Shown in pieces: positions 1 to 19,725 of a stretch of 64,000 nucleotides of DNA (positions are counted from its first letter, which is position 1; each line of letters begins with the position of its first letter). The stretch is from Larus michahellis (Eukaryota > Chordata > Aves > Charadriiformes > Laridae). The notes under the pieces are model-generated. The model was given only the letters and a program-made list of their open reading frames with translations. It did no database searches and had not been told where the DNA came from. Location: the NCBI RefSeq assembly GCF_964199755.1, contig NC_133906.1, positions 18,263,378 to 18,327,377 of the forward strand, written 5' to 3'. The translations under genes and the position numbers were made by a program.

Positions 1-764
1 AAATATTTCACCCTTTCCTCTCTGCTCACCTGGTTTCAGCCCGATACGACTTTCAACATCTTCGAGGTCTTTAGAAACCAGGGAGGAAAAGGAAACGTTT
101 GGGTGAACGATTTTGTGGGAATTTTTGCTCCCAGCCCATTTCATCGCAGCAAAATCGGCTCAGCCCCGTATGGAAACATCCTCCAGACTGGAGTCTGAGC
201 CGGGGGAGATGACAAGCCTAAACACCGAGCGCAGACGCCGCGCTGCATCGCCCTTATCTCCCAGGCCAGCAAACGCCGCTTTGCTGGTCCTACCCCTCGT
301 TCCAAGCTCAGGGGGCAGATCCAGTAGCCGCTAAAAGCTTTACCCTGGCCCGGGCAAGGGGCAGAGAAGGGCTGCTGAGCACCGTTCCTCTTGGTGCCTC
401 TCATGGTCTTGGCTATTGACACAATTTGCTCATCTTATTCCCTGGTTATCCCCCTGCAGATATTCCCTGCGCTCCGACATCTGAATCCGCTCCCTGTTTT
501 TCTCTGCCACGTAATCCCAGTTTTTCTGCCTTCCTCTGCTGGAAGAAACATGTTTCCTCCTGTTTCATCTCACCTGAGAGGGACTGGGGGTATTTTGCCT
601 GGGATCCCGCAGAAACCGAAGCGTTCAAAGGGGAATTAGGTGAGTTCGGCACGGATAGGGCCAGCATAACTATAAGCAGATGGTCTGGACACGTCCCCTG
701 CTTGGGGAAGTCCCAATGCCTGGGGCTGCCAGGAGCCGGGAAGGTATAAGAAGGAGCAGCCACT

Positions 765-774
765 CTAAATATAG
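765..774 (+). promoter_or_regulatory. MEF2 consensus site (intronic)
   Basis: CTAAATATAG matches YTAWWWWTAR at every position. MEF2 factors act in neurons and muscle, so a site in an intron of CAMK2A is plausible as an enhancer element. A single 10-bp match is weak evidence on its own. Confidence 0.35.
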
Positions 775-1439
775 CCTGATCCTACAAGTATCTGTTACGG
801 ATCATAGTCAGAAAGAGCTGCACTGGCCAAACTGCCCCAGCTCAGTGCCGAGAGCCAGGGCAGGAGCAGGACACTGCTTTGGAGCTGAGGATCAGAAAAC
901 GATGGGTACCCGGAATGAAAACTCCAGGGTTAGGTGTAGCCAAAGTTCCCCGATAAAGCAAGACTTCCCCGCAAGGACACGCAGCTTTGGGAAACGGCAG
1001 CTCCCGCCAGTACATCGCCCGGTGCCATGGATGTGCTGTGGGGTCCTGGGGACGCGGACCTGCCCTTGGCCGCCCGTGGCATGGCTTCCTAGGCAAAGCT
1101 CTCCTGCAGGCACAGCACAAAGCCCAGGTCGGATCCTCCAGGATCCCGGCCACAGCACGGTATTCCCACGGGAGACGGAGGGACTCCACCTCGCTGCAGG
1201 GACCGAGCGAGGAGCCAGCAAAGCCCCTCAGCAGCTGGGATGCTTCTCCCGAGGAGGGGTGGAGAGGGGTTTTCTGCCTCGCCTTCCCCATGCCCCCAGC
1301 AGCCGTGGTGGCTCCTCTTCCCCTCGTTAGGGCCGGTCTGCACCGCACAGCTCGTTCCGGCTCCTGGGTGGGTAATTAGTTGGCTTGTGCTGCATGCAAG
1401 GGAAGCTGTGAGCCCAAGTTTCCAGGCAGCAGGAGTAGT

Positions 1440-1453
1440 GGGGGGGGGGGGGG
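1440..1453 (+). repeat. G homopolymer with G-quadruplex potential
   Basis: A run of 14 G is followed up to about 1490 by more G runs of three to seven separated by short loops (GGGT, GGGG, GGGAGAGGGGGGG). Four or more G tracts with loops under seven bases fit the quadruplex rule. It lies directly upstream of a TATA-like box at 1507. Confidence 0.7.
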
Positions 1454-1506
1454 TGAGGGTGTGGGGTGGGAGAGGGGGGGCGGTGGTTGGAGAAGAGGCG
1501 CCTGGG

Positions 1507-1514
1507 TATAAATA
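1507..1514 (+). promoter_or_regulatory. TATA-like box, antisense to CAMK2A
   Basis: TATAAATA preceded by GGG and followed by GCAGCAG resembles a strong TATA box on the plus strand. With GC-rich flanks and a G-rich tract just upstream it could drive an antisense transcript inside CAMK2A intron 3. There is no transcript evidence in the sequence. Confidence 0.25.
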
Positions 1515-2560
1515 GCAGCAGATTGGGCTCGTTAGCATCTCATGCCGTTAACCCCTTCCAGCCCTGTGCAACAGGGTTGCTCGAAACCCGCCATCTCTGC
1601 AGGTCGTGGCCAAACAGCAAAGTGTGGTGCAGGGAAGGGGGAAAAGGCAGAGGGGGACTGAACTGCAGGACAAGGTGGTTTTGTCCCCGGACACCCCGCC
1701 AGCCCCACGGGTGGGTGATGGAGAGGCGAGTGAGGAAGACAGCGGTAGGGAAGAGCTGTGCCCAAGCTGGGAGCCCAGGGAGCCCCGGCTGCATGGCCCA
1801 GCTCCCACCCTGCAAGTCCTCGTGGGGTGGGTTCCTCCGTTTTTAGTATTTCTTGCTGGTCACACACTTTACAGCACGTTTCCTTCAGGTCTCGGCAATC
1901 CTCGCGTGCACATTGGTGCAGAGGAAAGGCCCCAGTTGCTGCTCTGACCGGGGGGCGACGGGACCCCCCTCTGGGACCCCAGCAGGGCAGCTCCTGGGCT
2001 GGGCATCGGTCCTGCCGGAGCAGAGGCAGGGGGAAGGATGGCGGATGGACGGATCCCGCGAGGTCCGGCACCCCAGCAATGCAGGGGAGACCTGCCACGC
2101 CACCGTGTGCCTGAGACAGATGGAAGCTGACAGGCTTTTTCCGAACTGAAATATTTATGGGGCAGGAGCCACGTGGCTGGTCCCAGTGGCCCCGGGTCTG
2201 GCTCCTTGGATGTGCTGCAGCGGTTCCTGGGGAGGGACGGGATCCAGGCCACCGGGAGCAGCGAGGGGGCCAGGCAGGAGCTCAGCCAAAGGGGAAACTT
2301 CCCAGCTCCCATCTGCGGGATGCGAGGGCTGCGGAGCTCCTGTCCTATCCCCAAATGCTTTCCCAAAAGCTGCAGGATCCCGCTGGGATCAGCAGATCCC
2401 AGGGTGCAGCAGAAGGGAGAGGGGGTTCATTCCTAGAGCCACGGCCCGGGGCACCGTGCTCCCGCTGCCGGACCATCCCCGGGGACCGACATCCTGCATC
2501 AACATCACTCTCAAGGCTGGGGTTTGGGATTTTTTTTTTACTGCAGTTTTTTCCCCTCCC

Positions 2561-2581
2561 CTCTCTCTCTCTCTCTCTCTC
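2561..2581 (+). repeat. (CT)n microsatellite
   Basis: About ten CT units after a T/C-rich tract, in CAMK2A intron 3. Confidence 0.9.
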
Positions 2582-3098
2582 CTTCTGGCCTATTTTTGTC
2601 TTTTGCAGGGGCTCAGGAGTTTTCCTGAAACAGCTTTTCCGAAGGAGGCTACTCTCAGATGGACGGTCGGTGGGAAAGTCTTCGCTTCCCCCCGCCATCG
2701 CTCCTCCTACACGCCCCGCGCTGCTGCTGCTGCTGCTGCTCGGAGCTGCAGCCGCTTTTTGGAGCATGCAGAGGAATACAGCACCCGAGGGGGGAGCGAG
2801 AGGAGTAAAAATAGTCCCTTGCAGCCTTCTGGGGCCCCGCTTCTCCCTGAGGGAGCTACGGCCAAGTGGGTTAGGTAGGACCTACTTCAATCCCCCTGCG
2901 CTCGGTGGAGGCCCTTCTTCCCGTGACCTTGTTTGAAGATGCTGCCTCGCCGTGAGGAAGAGGAGGGACGGCTCCGCGGACCAACAGGGCAGGCTGCCAC
3001 CGAGCCCCTTCTCCATCTCCGGGATGGTGGACGGAGCGTGAGGGAAGGACAAACAGCCCGTGCTGCCGTGGGCAGGGCTGAATTATGGATGGGGAGGG

Positions 3099-3158
3099 GG
3101 CACGGGAGGGCGGGCGGGCATGGAGCTGGGCACGGGAGGGCAGGCGGGCATGGAGCAG
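3099..3158 (+). repeat. Two-copy 30-bp tandem repeat
   Basis: Two near-identical 30-bp units, each beginning GGGCACGGGAGGGC and ending GCATGGAGC, followed by a degraded third start. It sits about 50 bp downstream of the CAMK2A exon 3 donor. Confidence 0.75.
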
Positions 3159-3209
3159 GGCGCGGAGCGCGGAGCACGGTTTACCCAGCGGGGAGCAGCA
3201 GGCACTCAC

Positions 3210-13464
<10,255 letters not shown>

Positions 13465-13690
13465 CCCAAGGGGCTGGAAATGCTCCCTCCCCAGTGCGGA
13501 GTTTGGGACAAGCAGCTCTCCTCTCGCTCCCTCCCTGTCTGTGTGCTCCCGGGGCTCTCTCCTCGCCGAGGTAAATAAGGGAATATGTTTGATTGACAAG
13601 CCCGGAGATAATGATGAGGGCAATTTGTCTTCTCAGCCTCACAAGCCTTCGTCAGCATCCCCGTCCCCATGGCGACCACCGCTGCCAGAA
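13465..13690 (-). promoter_or_regulatory. CAMK2A: CAMK2A 5' UTR and probable transcription start region
   Basis: Read on the minus strand, 13676 to 13590 gives GTCGCCATGGGGAC, then GATGCTGACGAAGGCTTG, and later CCGGGCTTGTCAATCAAAC. This closely resembles my memory of the start of the human CAMK2A mRNA (GTTGCCATGGGGAC, GATGCTGACGAAGGCTC, CCGGGCTCGTCAGTCAAAC), so the 5' UTR probably reaches about 13676 and the start site lies at or just beyond it. There is no TATA box at the expected distance. The match is from memory and was not aligned. Confidence 0.6.
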
Positions 13691-13953
13691 ACGCCCTGTT
13701 TCTGTTGCCGGGGCAACTGCTTCCCAAACCCGCCGCCCGCCTGTGGGGACCGGGGACCAGGGCCCTGCCGGGGACCCAGCCCCGGGGGCTCCCCGGGGGT
13801 CACCCGGCTGCTGCGGGGAGGGGGAAATGTCTAAAAATGCAAATATTAAAGGCAAATTAAAGGACGTGGCAGTGGTAGAATAATTGGGGCAAAAAGGGTT
13901 TCCATGGAAACCGTGGTTTCCATGTTGCAGGAGGATGCTGTCGCCCTGGCAAC
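13663..13953 (-). promoter_or_regulatory. CAMK2A: Cluster of four RFX X-box-like motifs at the CAMK2A promoter
   Basis: Four inverted-repeat motifs of the RFX type (consensus GTNRCC-N0-3-RGYAAC) lie in 291 bp. They are 13663-13676 (GTCGCCATGGGGAC on the minus strand), 13704-13717 (GTTGCCGGGGCAAC, both half-sites perfect), 13898-13911 (GTTTCCATGGAAAC, a perfect palindrome with T for G in both arms) and 13940-13953 (GTCGCCCTGGCAAC). The first overlaps the predicted 5' end of the mRNA. RFX factors regulate ciliary and neuronal genes, so a role in CAMK2A expression is a reasonable inference. Confidence 0.55.
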
Positions 13954-16900
13954 TGCTCCCCCCCAAAAAAAATACTGCCCTTGCTGGTTGCCCACAGCGG
14001 CACCCCTCTGGGACTGTGGGGGCCGCAGGACGGGGACACGCTGGGGCGGGTGGAAGCGGATGGAGCAGAAGTGTGTCAGGAGGAGCTGGAGAAACCATGG
14101 CAGGTCCCCAGGTCCCCAGACCGGCCTGCCATCAGCCGGGCTCCCTGGTGTGTGTGGGGGGGCTGACCCCGATTGCTCTGCAGGGGAGGGCTGGCTGCGG
14201 GGGGGAGCAGCCCCCCGCTCCCCCCTGCACCCGACGGCTCCCCCCGGGGCTGCCGGGGGAGCAGGTCCCGGGGGTTCCCCCCGCCACCGGGCGATCAGCT
14301 TGGCCTAAAGCACAGCTTTATGGGAGGGGGAGCAAAAGCTGTGTCCCAGGCTATCGTTTCCCTGCGGTACCCGAGCCAGAGCAGAAAGCTGGGGGGATTT
14401 CAGGGTGGGGGTAGGAGGAAGGTCTGCCCCACTCCTCCTCAGGATTTTGTGCTGCTGAGTCGCCTCTGCACTGAGTTTAACGTAAAAAAAAACCACAAAA
14501 AGGGCAATACAAGTAGAGTAAGGAGCTCCAAGACTGCGGGGGAGAGGTTTCCCCCTGAGCCCACCTTGCTGCTGGCACCCCCGGCAGCACTCTCACCTCC
14601 ATCCACCACCCCTTGCGCTCTCCCACCTTCTGACCCCCCTCAGCAGAGCTTTTGTCTAAGCTTTTGTCCTGTTTCTGGATGATTTTGCAGTAGAAGGAGT
14701 CCCCGCCACCTTGGGAGCTTTGGCAGCTGAGATGGATTGAGTTCCCTTTCGGGCTGCCATGGAAGGGTTAAAAGGAAAAGAAAAGGCTTTAACCAGACAA
14801 AAATAGGGAGAAATCTTCGAGAGGAGAGAGAGAAGGAGGAGCAGAGAGAGGGAGAGAAGAAAGGAGGTGGAAGTGGAGGAGGACAGCAAGTGGCGGAGTG
14901 AGGAAGAAGAGGGGGAGGAGGAGAAAGGTCTAATGGCTTTTCCATTAATTGCGCCATTACCCACCTTCATCCCCACCTTCATCCCCACCTTGCATCCCTG
15001 CAGCCAGCCTCCCGCTCCCACGTGGCCCAGCCGGAGGGGACCCTGTGGCCCTGGTGGCAGGGCAGGGGCCTGTTTCCCACGCGTGGGCAAGGGGACAGGC
15101 CCACGGTCCCCAAGGGCTGGTGGCCTCTGGACCCACCCTGGCCATGCCACGGTGCAGGTGGAACACACCGGACACCCGCACTTGGGATGGGGGCCACGCA
15201 CATGCGCCATGTGTCCCGGGGACATGATGGTCCCCAAAACGCCTCCCTGCCTGAGCACGTCTCCTCCCCATCCCACTCCCACACAAAACGGGGCTCCATT
15301 CGTCACCCCCGGCGCCATGGCGGGAGGTGGGGGGCTGCCATGGGGGCCGGCGCAGCCGGATGCTCGGGGGTGTGCTCTCCTCCTCCAGCTTTTTGCTGCC
15401 AGCGCCCCCCCAGCCCCGCAGCCCCCCGGAGCCGAAGGGCGAGAGGAAGAGCCCCCCACGCCGCAGACCCACGGCTGCCCGTGGGCAGCTGCACCCCCGC
15501 CTGCGCTAACGTACGTGTCCCCGTGGGCGCCGCGGTGTGACCTGCCGCCCCCCCCCCCCCAGCTTCCCGTGCCCACCCCCACGCTGGCACACGTGTTCAG
15601 CCCCACACGCGTGACTCTGCGTGCTCCCGTAGCCGGGAGGAGGGATCCGTCCCTTCCCGCCCCCAGGGCCCCCGCTGCGCCCCTGACCCCCGCACCCCTC
15701 GCCCGGGGCAGGGGGCGATGCCAACCCCCCCCATGGGGTCCCTGCCTCCCTCCCCAGGTTTCTCCTGCCTGGCAGAGACGCGGCTCTCCAGGGAGGGCTT
15801 CTCCCTCCCTGCCCTCCTCTCTATTCAGTTTTTTTTCTCTTTTCCTCAGCATTTTTCCCTCTCTGAGTGTGAGGGGGTGTCAGGCTTCTGGGCGCTGAAC
15901 AGGCACTGCTTTGCCGATGATGTTTTTCCAAGCGGGAACTGCTGCGTGGCTCAGCTCCCTGGTGCCCGGGGACAACCCAAGGGGAGCAGGAGCTCTGGAT
16001 GGGACCTTCCCGCTCCGGGCTGGGGACTCTCCCACCAGCTCCCGGGGGAGGGAAGCAGTCCCAGCACCTCAGGATCCTCTTTGGATGTCTCTCCTCGGCC
16101 GATGTCTCTGTTCCCGGCCTCGCCAAGATTTGCTCCTGCAGGGCTTTGGAGAGCCAAACTGTTCTCCCGCTGCCGTGCTCGGGTCTGGCCGCCTGATGGA
16201 GACCTTCACCCCCAGCGGCTCCTCTCCATCATGGAGCTGCCTCTCCACAAATGCCTCCTGCTCTCCCCACGCCTGCTCCAGCTCTACCTACAGACGTTTA
16301 GTTTCTGCATCCCAGCGTGGGACTGCCCGAGGCACCTGGGGTCTGATGCCAAACCAGACGCACTGGATGTGCTCGGGGAGGACCAGCGTGTCCCTGGGGG
16401 AGCTGTGGCAGGTCCCCACTCCTCCCAGGGGATGGGGCTTCCGTGGGCCTCATGGAGCTTGCAGCAGTGCCTCGCACGCCAAACCAGCGGGGCTGCGAAT
16501 TACATATTGCAGAGATCCCAAAATTACTGGGACAGTTTCACACACAAGCTGGGGTCTGGGGGATGCTCAGTTGCTGTCCTCTGGGAAGCTGATTTGGGGG
16601 TTATTTTTAGATACGGATTATAAATACCATGGTTAGGAGAGCTGATTTACATCTAGGGTTGTGTTTGCAAAGTGCCCTGTCCCTGCGGGCCCCAGAGATT
16701 GCTCCTGCGGCCACATGAAGCTGCTTTTGGCTTGGACAGGTTGTCCCCAGGGCCACCCTCTCCCTGACACCAGGGGCTGTGACCACGGGCCCTCCTGCGG
16801 ACATGGCCGTGGATCCTTGGGGACCCCCAGCAGGTGCCATGCTGCTCCCTGGGGCCATCGCGTGCTGGCTCTGGGTGGGGAAAAACCTCTTGCAAAACCA

Positions 16901-17130
16901 CACGTCCTTGGATCCCTGGAAGCAGAAAGGAAGAGACTGCCTGGCATGAGATACAGCCCCTGGTTCTGAGCACCCTCTCCCCAGCATGAGGTGACGAGGG
17001 TGCCCTGCCCTGCCGCCCTCCCACCAATTTGCTGAGATGTCCATTCCCTCTCCTGCTACTGGGCTTGTTCCCTTCTCTCTCTCATGTGGAAGATGCCTGT
17101 GGGGCTGGAGAGGCTCCCAATCCTGCCTGA
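13954..17130. other. Upstream of CAMK2A: GC-rich intergenic DNA
   Basis: No gene is supported. The region is GC-rich with long fortuitous open frames on both strands (for example 398 codons on the minus strand, 14656-15852). A purine-rich stretch occurs at 14815-14930 and a MEF2 consensus at 16601-16610. It may hold upstream regulatory sequence of CAMK2A. Confidence 0.7.
16601..16610 (+). promoter_or_regulatory. MEF2 consensus site upstream of CAMK2A
   Basis: TTATTTTTAG matches YTAWWWWTAR at every position and lies about 2.9 kb upstream of the predicted CAMK2A start, in a short AT-rich island (16595-16635) within GC-rich DNA. Confidence 0.35.
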
Positions 17131-17131
17131 C

Positions 17132-17556
17132 CCACCCACATCCCCATCCCATCCCCACCCCATCATCTCCATCCCATCCCAACTCCATCCCACCCACATC
17201 CCCATCCCCATCCTATCCCCATCCCCATCATCTCTGTCCTATTCTATCTCCATCCCACCCACATCCCCATCCCCATCTACATCCCCATCCCCATCCTATC
17301 CCCATACCCATCATCTCTATCCTTTTCTATCCCCATCATCTCTATCCTTTTCTATCTCCATCCCACCCACATCCCCATCCCCATCCCCATCCTATCCCCA
17401 TCCCCATCATCTCTATCCTTTTCTATCGCCATCCCACCCACATCCACATCCACATCCCCACCCCGTCCCATCCCCATCCCTATCCTCATCCTATCCCCCT
17501 CCCCATCTCCATCCCATTCCCATCCCAGCTCCATCCAGCCCCATCCCGACTCCCTC
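17132..17556 (+). repeat. CCCATC-type satellite with higher-order structure
   Basis: About 425 bp built from variants of CCCATC/CCCATCC, with CCCACC, CTATCC and TCTCTATCC variants. Longer blocks recur: a segment starting CATCTCTATCCTTTTCTATC and leading into CCATCCCACCCACATCCCC appears three to four times (near 17234, 17309, 17337 and 17407). That indicates duplication of multi-hexamer units rather than simple slippage. The bottom strand is G-rich (GGGATG). Confidence 0.9.
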
Positions 17557-18130
17557 CAGCTGGCAGGGTGGAGGCAGCCAGTCCATCCCGAGGGAGGAGA
17601 GGCAGACGCCACCCCTCCATCCTCCTCCCAGCCCACAGCCCCGATGGCCCCAGACGCATCCCCCTGCCCCATCCCCTCCGCAGGGCCCCATCCCACACCC
17701 AGCTCCCGCCCGGCGTTTGGAGCAGCCTTGGGCTTGCACGGACGGCTCTTTGAAAGGTGTTTGGGAAGGAGGGGGGCATTCAGCCCTTCTGCAAACACAT
17801 CTCCTGGGTGCAGCAGCAGCGCTGGGCAGGGAGCTCCACCGCCTCAACATCTCACCAGCTGCATTAACCCCTTGGCAGCCAGGGCACACCGGCACTCCCA
17901 AGGGGCTTGAGCTGTGTGAAAACATAGGATTTTGGCACGTTGCTGCATTTTTTTCTCCCCACAGAGACCGTTAATGAGCAGTGGTGGGATGGGGAGCCCA
18001 CGCGGCAGCCACCGCCTGCCCCTTCCCAGCCCATCGTTCAAAGACGGCAGGACTGGAAACAGTGGTGAAGGACGACTGCTGTCCTCAGGCTGGAGGCTCT
18101 GCACTCTCCAGGCACCCAGAGATGCTCCTG
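17557..18130. other. Intergenic, no feature seen
   Basis: GC-rich sequence between the satellite and an AT-rich block. No exon, repeat family or clear regulatory motif was recognised. Confidence 0.6.
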
Positions 18131-19590
18131 CCTACTTTTCCTCTTTGTTTTCGGCAACTAAGACTTACTTCCCTTCAACCGTTTCTTTTTGTAAAAATTC
18201 AGAATGCAACTTTTTTTTTTAATTAAAAAAAAAAGAAAAAGAAGAATGCAGCTCCAACGCTCTGGCTAGGCTGACTGCGCGAACCCGGCATCAGCCCAGC
18301 AGATCAGAAAACTGGGAATGAAGCGAGACCGGACGAACCTCTTCGTGGGGATATTAGTAAAAGCGAAGGGAGAAAAATCAAACATGTTTGCATGGAAATT
18401 TCCATTTTTTGAAGGGGAAAAAAAAAAATAAAAGAAGGACTAAACTTGGATGCGTTTATATAAATATGGAAATGAAAGCCGATTCCCGAGCCTTGTCGCC
18501 GCCCCACGGCCAGCCCCGCTCTCCCGCACCAGTTCCCCCTTTGCCGTGACTCGTGCCCGAGCCCCCTGCAGCCGTCCCCCCCTGCACTCCTCCGGCTCCG
18601 GCTCAGTCTGCAGCACCCTCCTCTTCTTCAATGAAGCATTGCTTTATATTCAGGAGCCGGTTGGCTTTGCCAAATGGCAGCCGGTGCCGCAGCCCCGCTG
18701 CCGATGGCCACAACGGCGATGCGTGTCCCAGGGGACCAGGCTGGCCAGTTGAGGTAGTTCGGGGATGTGCAGCATCGTCCCAGGGCTTGCCTTGGCTGGG
18801 GTGATGCTGCGGGGCCCCATCCCTGTGGAGCAACTTCCTAAGAGAGCCAGGGATGGAGATGGGGCATCTTGGGGCGAATGGAAGAGCTGAGTCCACCCGT
18901 GAAACCTGTCCTTGATGCCACCGCAGGGGATGTGCCCGCAGGGATGCGGGGGACGCACAGGACAGGGAGGTGATGGGTGTGCGCAGAGCAGCTGGGAACG
19001 GCACCCACACCGCCGTGCTCCGGCTTCGCAAACTCCTTCCCGTCTCTACAACAAGAGGCCTCCTCTATTCTGCCTTGCTGTCGGCTTTTTTTTTTTTTTT
19101 TTTTTTGCTTTGTTTCTATAGAAAATCCCAATTCCCCCAAATAATCCAGCTAAGAGTAAGAAAGAAAAAAAAAAAAAGAAATACAAACGTGTCATTGCAT
19201 TCTCTTCCCGTCCTCGTCCCTCTCTCACACACAGGGCTTGAAAGCGCACTGAAAGGTATTCAGCGTGCACGCTGCCAATTGTCACATCTTTCAATGACAG
19301 ATTTTAAATGAATGTTATTTTGCAAGGGAGAGAGAGAGAGAGAGAGAGAGGGGGGAAAAAAAAAGAGGGGGAAAAAAAAAAAAAAGCCCACACTGCTCAT
19401 CCAAGAGCTGACAAGTCCTAACGGGCCTCATTTTCCAGAGACAAAAATAACTATTTTCAAAATTCACAGCAGGGCCTTCGCCTACACACGCTGCACCAAG
19501 AGAAACCTGTGGGGAGAAATGTAAAACACATTGTGTAAATGGAAATGCACCATGCATCCAAAATGCTTTTAAAGCTATTTACCCCCTTTC
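18130..19590. other. AT-rich block downstream of ARSI (candidate conserved noncoding element)
   Basis: This block contrasts with its GC-rich surroundings. It contains TTTTAATTAAAA (18217-18228), CATGTTTGCATGG (18384-18396, octamer-like), a TATATAAATATGG stretch near 18460, a long T tract (19084-19106) and an AG tract (19328-19350). On the ARSI strand the only polyadenylation-like hexamer I see is ATTAAA inside the 18217-18228 palindrome. The block may include the ARSI 3' UTR end, a conserved enhancer, or both. Confidence 0.4.
19328..19385 (+). repeat. (AG)n and purine tract
   Basis: About eleven AG units followed by G and A runs, giving nearly 60 bp of uninterrupted purine. Confidence 0.9.
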
Positions 19591-19594
19591 ATCC

Positions 19595-19725
19595 TCGCCA
19601 GCTCTCCTCCGAGCGCACGTACGCGCGCTCGCTCCCCGCCGGAGGCGCGGGGGCACGGCGCTTTGCTGGCCGCCCCGGCTCCCGAGCCACGGGGACCCCG
19701 GCGATGGCATGGGCTGGCTCCCCAC
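19595..19725. promoter_or_regulatory. Short CpG-rich island downstream of ARSI
   Basis: CpG-dense sequence with alternating purine-pyrimidine (CGCACGTACGCGCGCTCGC, 19613-19631) starts abruptly after the AT-rich block. No start of a known gene is here. It could be an orphan CpG island, a promoter of a noncoding RNA or part of the ARSI 3' UTR. Confidence 0.35.

Larger units (their letters stand above)
1..3209 (-). other. CAMK2A intron 3 (partial)
   Basis: GC-rich intronic sequence with no coding exon that I can support. It holds a perfect MEF2 consensus (765-774), a plus-strand TATA-like box just after a long G-rich tract (1440-1514), a CT microsatellite (2561-2581) and a two-copy 30-bp repeat near 3099-3158. 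The long open frames here, on both strands, lack any recognisable protein signature. Confidence 0.8.

Noticed and set aside
1-3209. A muscle-specific alpha-KAP promoter of CAMK2A, suggested by MEF2 and TATA-like motifs
   Set aside because: In mammals that promoter lies near the hub exons at the 3' part of the gene, whereas this is intron 3.
14656-15852. 398-codon minus-strand open frame upstream of CAMK2A
   Set aside because: Low-complexity Gly/Arg/Ser sequence with no known motif or splice context, mirrored by a 343-codon frame on the other strand.
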